From Fulvitalea axinellae (lineage in GTDB: Bacteria; Bacteroidota; Bacteroidia; Cytophagales; Cyclobacteriaceae): DNA of 64,000 nucleotides. Positions 62,201-64,000 of the stretch are shown in pieces. The first letter of the stretch is position 1; every line of letters starts with the position of its first letter. Below the pieces are notes generated by a model, which saw only the letters and a program-made list of their open reading frames with translations, was not told the origin of the DNA and did not search any database. The stretch is from NCBI RefSeq assembly GCF_036492835.1, contig NZ_AP025314.1, forward strand, positions 2,046,001 to 2,110,000, read 5' to 3'. A program made the position numbers and the translations under genes.

Positions 62201-63475
62201 ATGACTTACAAAGAGGCTTTGATGTACTTGTATGCCAAGTTGCCGATGTTCCAAAGGCAGGGCGCTACGGCTTACAAGAAAGATTTGGGAAACACCTTGG
62301 CTTTGCTGGAAGCCTTGGGTAATCCGCACGAAAAGTTGGTGAGCGTACACGTGGCCGGCACCAACGGAAAAGGCAGCGCGTCGCATATGATCGCCTCGGT
62401 CTTGCGGAAGGCCGGCTATAATGTCGGGCTCTACACTTCCCCCCACTTGCGGAGTTTTACCGAAAGGGTCCGCATAAACGGGCAGGCCATAAGCGAGCAA
62501 GACGTAGCGGACTTCGTTACCCGCCTTCAGGGCGATATTGAGCGAATCAAACCGTCATTCTTCGAAGTGACCGTGGCCATGGCTTTCGACCACTTTTGCA
62601 ACGAGGGAGTGGACGTGGCCGTAGTGGAGACCGGCCTTGGCGGACGCCTCGATTCCACCAACGTATTGTCGCCTGTTCTTTCCCTGATTACCAATATCGA
62701 CTACGACCATCAGGCGCTTTTGGGCGAAACCTTGGAAGAGATTGCCGGCGAGAAGGCGGGCATTATCAAAAAAGGAACGCCGGCGGTAATCGGTGAGAAG
62801 CGTCCGGAATTGCGCGGAGTCTTTGAGAAAAAGGCAGGGGAAGTTGACGCTCCATTGTCTTTCGTGGAAGATAATATAAGTGTGGAGGCCTTGGGTGACG
62901 GTAAATATACCGTCCAATCGCCAGTGTATACGGGTGATTTGGAGCTGGACCTTAAGGGCGAATACCAAAAAGATAACCTCGCGAACGCCTTGGCATCGCT
63001 TTCCGAATTGGCTAAGGACACTTTCAAAATCCCGGCAAGCGCCGTGCAGGAAGGCCTTTCGTCGGTGCTTTCTTCCACTGGGCTGAAGGGTCGCTGGCAA
63101 GTATTGGGCGAAGAACCGAAGGTGATTTGCGACACGGGCCACAATGTGGCGGGCGTTACAGCCATCGTCTCCCAACTGAAAAAAGAAAAATACGGGAAGC
63201 TTTTCGTCGTTTGGGGTATGGTGAGCGACAAAGACGCGTGTAGCGTAGTCGATCTTCTGCCGAAGGAAGCCACATTTATCCTGTGCCAAGCCACCGTGCC
63301 CCGCGCCATGGAGGCCAATATGCTTCGGCGGGAATTCCAAAAGGCGGGCTTGGACGGCGAGGTGATACCCGACGTAAACGAGGCCCTGTCAAGAGCCAAA
63401 ACCTTGGCCGAGCCCGGCGATTTGATTTTCGTTGGGGGCAGTACCTTTGTGGTGGCCGAGCTGGAATGTCTTTGA
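62201..63475 (+). CDS. folC: Folylpolyglutamate / dihydrofolate synthase
   Basis: The 424-aa Mur-ligase-type enzyme adds glutamate to folates and may also make dihydrofolate. The P-loop is VAGTNGKGSASHMIASVL; the family motifs VGLYTSPHLRSFTERVRING, VVETGLGGRLDSTN and CDTGHNVAGV are intact. Only about 13 bases separate the upstream terminator from its start, so its promoter must lie in or before the terminator; a TATATTTG box at 62141-62148 is the candidate. trmB follows 22 bases later. Confidence 0.94.
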   Translation: MTYKEALMYLYAKLPMFQRQGATAYKKDLGNTLALLEALGNPHEKLVSVHVAGTNGKGSASHMIASVLRKAGYNVGLYTSPHLRSFTERVRINGQAISEQDVADFVTRLQGDIERIKPSFFEVTVAMAFDHFCNEGVDVAVVETGLGGRLDSTNVLSPVLSLITNIDYDHQALLGETLEEIAGEKAGIIKKGTPAVIGEKRPELRGVFEKKAGEVDAPLSFVEDNISVEALGDGKYTVQSPVYTGDLELDLKGEYQKDNLANALASLSELAKDTFKIPASAVQEGLSSVLSSTGLKGRWQVLGEEPKVICDTGHNVAGVTAIVSQLKKEKYGKLFVVWGMVSDKDACSVVDLLPKEATFILCQATVPRAMEANMLRREFQKAGLDGEVIPDVNEALSRAKTLAEPGDLIFVGGSTFVVAELECL

Positions 63476-63497
63476 TTAGGAAAATACGCATATAGCG

Positions 63498-64000
63498 ATG
63501 AGAAATAAATTATTGAGGTTCAAGGAGAATTCCGAACGCAGAAACGTCCTTGAAGATGGAAAGCCCGTATTCGAAACCATTAAGGGCAAGTGGAACGAGG
63601 AGCAGTTTCAAAACGATAACGACCTTGTGTTGGAACTTGCCTGTGGTAGGGGAGAGTACACAGTAGGACTTGCGAGGGTAGATTCCGAAAGAAACTTCAT
63701 AGGCGTAGACATAAAAGGATGCCGTATCTGGAAAGGAAGTGGCATGGCTATAGAAGAAGGCCTTGAGAACGTCGCCTTCCTGCGTACGCAGATTTTAATG
63801 TTGGAGAAGTTTTTCGACGAGAATGAGGTCTCGGAGATTTGGATAACATTCCCTGACCCGCGCCCGCGCGACCGCGACGAAAAGCGCCGACTGACGCATA
63901 AGCGCTTCCTCGACATGTACAAGAAAGTGCTGAAACCCGGTGGCTGGATGAAATTCAAGACGGATAACACCGACCTTTTCCAGTACACGCTCGACACTTT
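63498..64000 (+). CDS. trmB: tRNA (guanine-N7)-methyltransferase, partial at the window end
   Basis: A frame starting MRNKLLRFKENSERRN runs off the window after about 167 codons. It shows the SAM-binding motif LVLELACGRGEYTVGLA, IGVDIKGCRIWKGSG, and the TrmB signature TFPDPRPRDRDEKRRLTHKRFL. The enzyme methylates G46 of tRNAs. It is 22 bases behind folC and likely cotranscribed. About 50 C-terminal residues are expected outside the window. Confidence 0.93.
   Translation, partial: MRNKLLRFKENSERRNVLEDGKPVFETIKGKWNEEQFQNDNDLVLELACGRGEYTVGLARVDSERNFIGVDIKGCRIWKGSGMAIEEGLENVAFLRTQILMLEKFFDENEVSEIWITFPDPRPRDRDEKRRLTHKRFLDMYKKVLKPGGWMKFKTDNTDLFQYTLDT

Noticed and set aside
1..64000. CRISPR arrays, tRNA or rRNA genes, prophage genes
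   Set aside because: No regularly spaced direct repeats, no tRNA-like T-arm context outside coding genes, and no phage structural genes were seen by eye.

Overview
The window is a moderate-GC stretch of chromosome from a Gram-negative bacterium of the phylum Bacteroidota. I infer Cytophagales or a close relative; this rests on family content, not on a marker gene. Supporting signs: many secreted proteins with a CarboxypepD_reg-like or DUF5686 architecture, a TonB-dependent receptor beside ExbB/ExbD/TonB-like genes, lipoboxes ending in Cys, almost no Shine-Dalgarno sequences, and repeated matches to the Bacteroidota promoter pattern (TTTG, about 18-23 nt, TAnnTTTG). No tRNA, rRNA, CRISPR array or prophage was seen.

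Layout. 1-2.4 kb: a SiaB-like kinase and its SiaC-like partner, then a secreted carboxypeptidase-regulatory-domain protein. 2.4-3.5 kb: a complete-looking IS630-family element with TA flanks and a transposase split at an A7 run. 3.5-8.5 kb: pyruvate dehydrogenase E2 (minus strand), then a glycerolipid pair (PlsB-like acyltransferase and gpsA) preceded by an overlapping 48-codon ORF. 8.7-20.3 kb: S41 protease, a phosphofructokinase with PPi-type signature residues, M1 aminopeptidase, a DUF5686 outer-membrane protein, a lipoprotein, lrgAB and a D-lactate dehydrogenase. 20.6-28.8 kb: lepA, a hemerythrin/PAS sensor, a CoA-disulfide reductase-rhodanese fusion and a large thioredoxin-domain protein.

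28.8-35.7 kb holds the most system-like cluster. An ArsR-type repressor has a perfect palindrome over its own promoter. It is followed by TolC, periplasmic adaptor and RND permease genes, then a single-domain rhodanese and a DUF2892 membrane protein. This suggests an efflux system tied to reactive sulfur. Next come an SPFH protein, an unlisted 46-aa acidic ORF and a secreted sulfatase. 38.8-44.3 kb is an MksF-MksE-MksB condensin operon (Wadjet JetABC-like) with no JetD/MksG nuclease gene.

44.6-50.7 kb: a YceI lipoprotein, OxyR with a dyad matching the E. coli OxyR consensus over its own promoter, and, divergent from it, a non-coding interval with a promoter and terminator that resembles the oxyR-oxyS arrangement. 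Then a polysaccharide deacetylase, an unrecognised Lys-rich protein and a two-component system. 50.7-64 kb: folD, a lipoprotein, a DUF4369/thioredoxin protein, an M28 peptidase, rpe, a TonB-dependent receptor, a SPOR-exbB-exbD-tonB operon, folC and the start of trmB.

Housekeeping metabolism is interleaved with envelope functions. Envelope export, TonB energy coupling, thiol/sulfur redox (CoADR-Rhd, rhodanese, OxyR, thioredoxin-like proteins) and chromosome organisation are the recurring themes. The IS element and the 46.4-48.7 kb region are the most accessory-looking parts.
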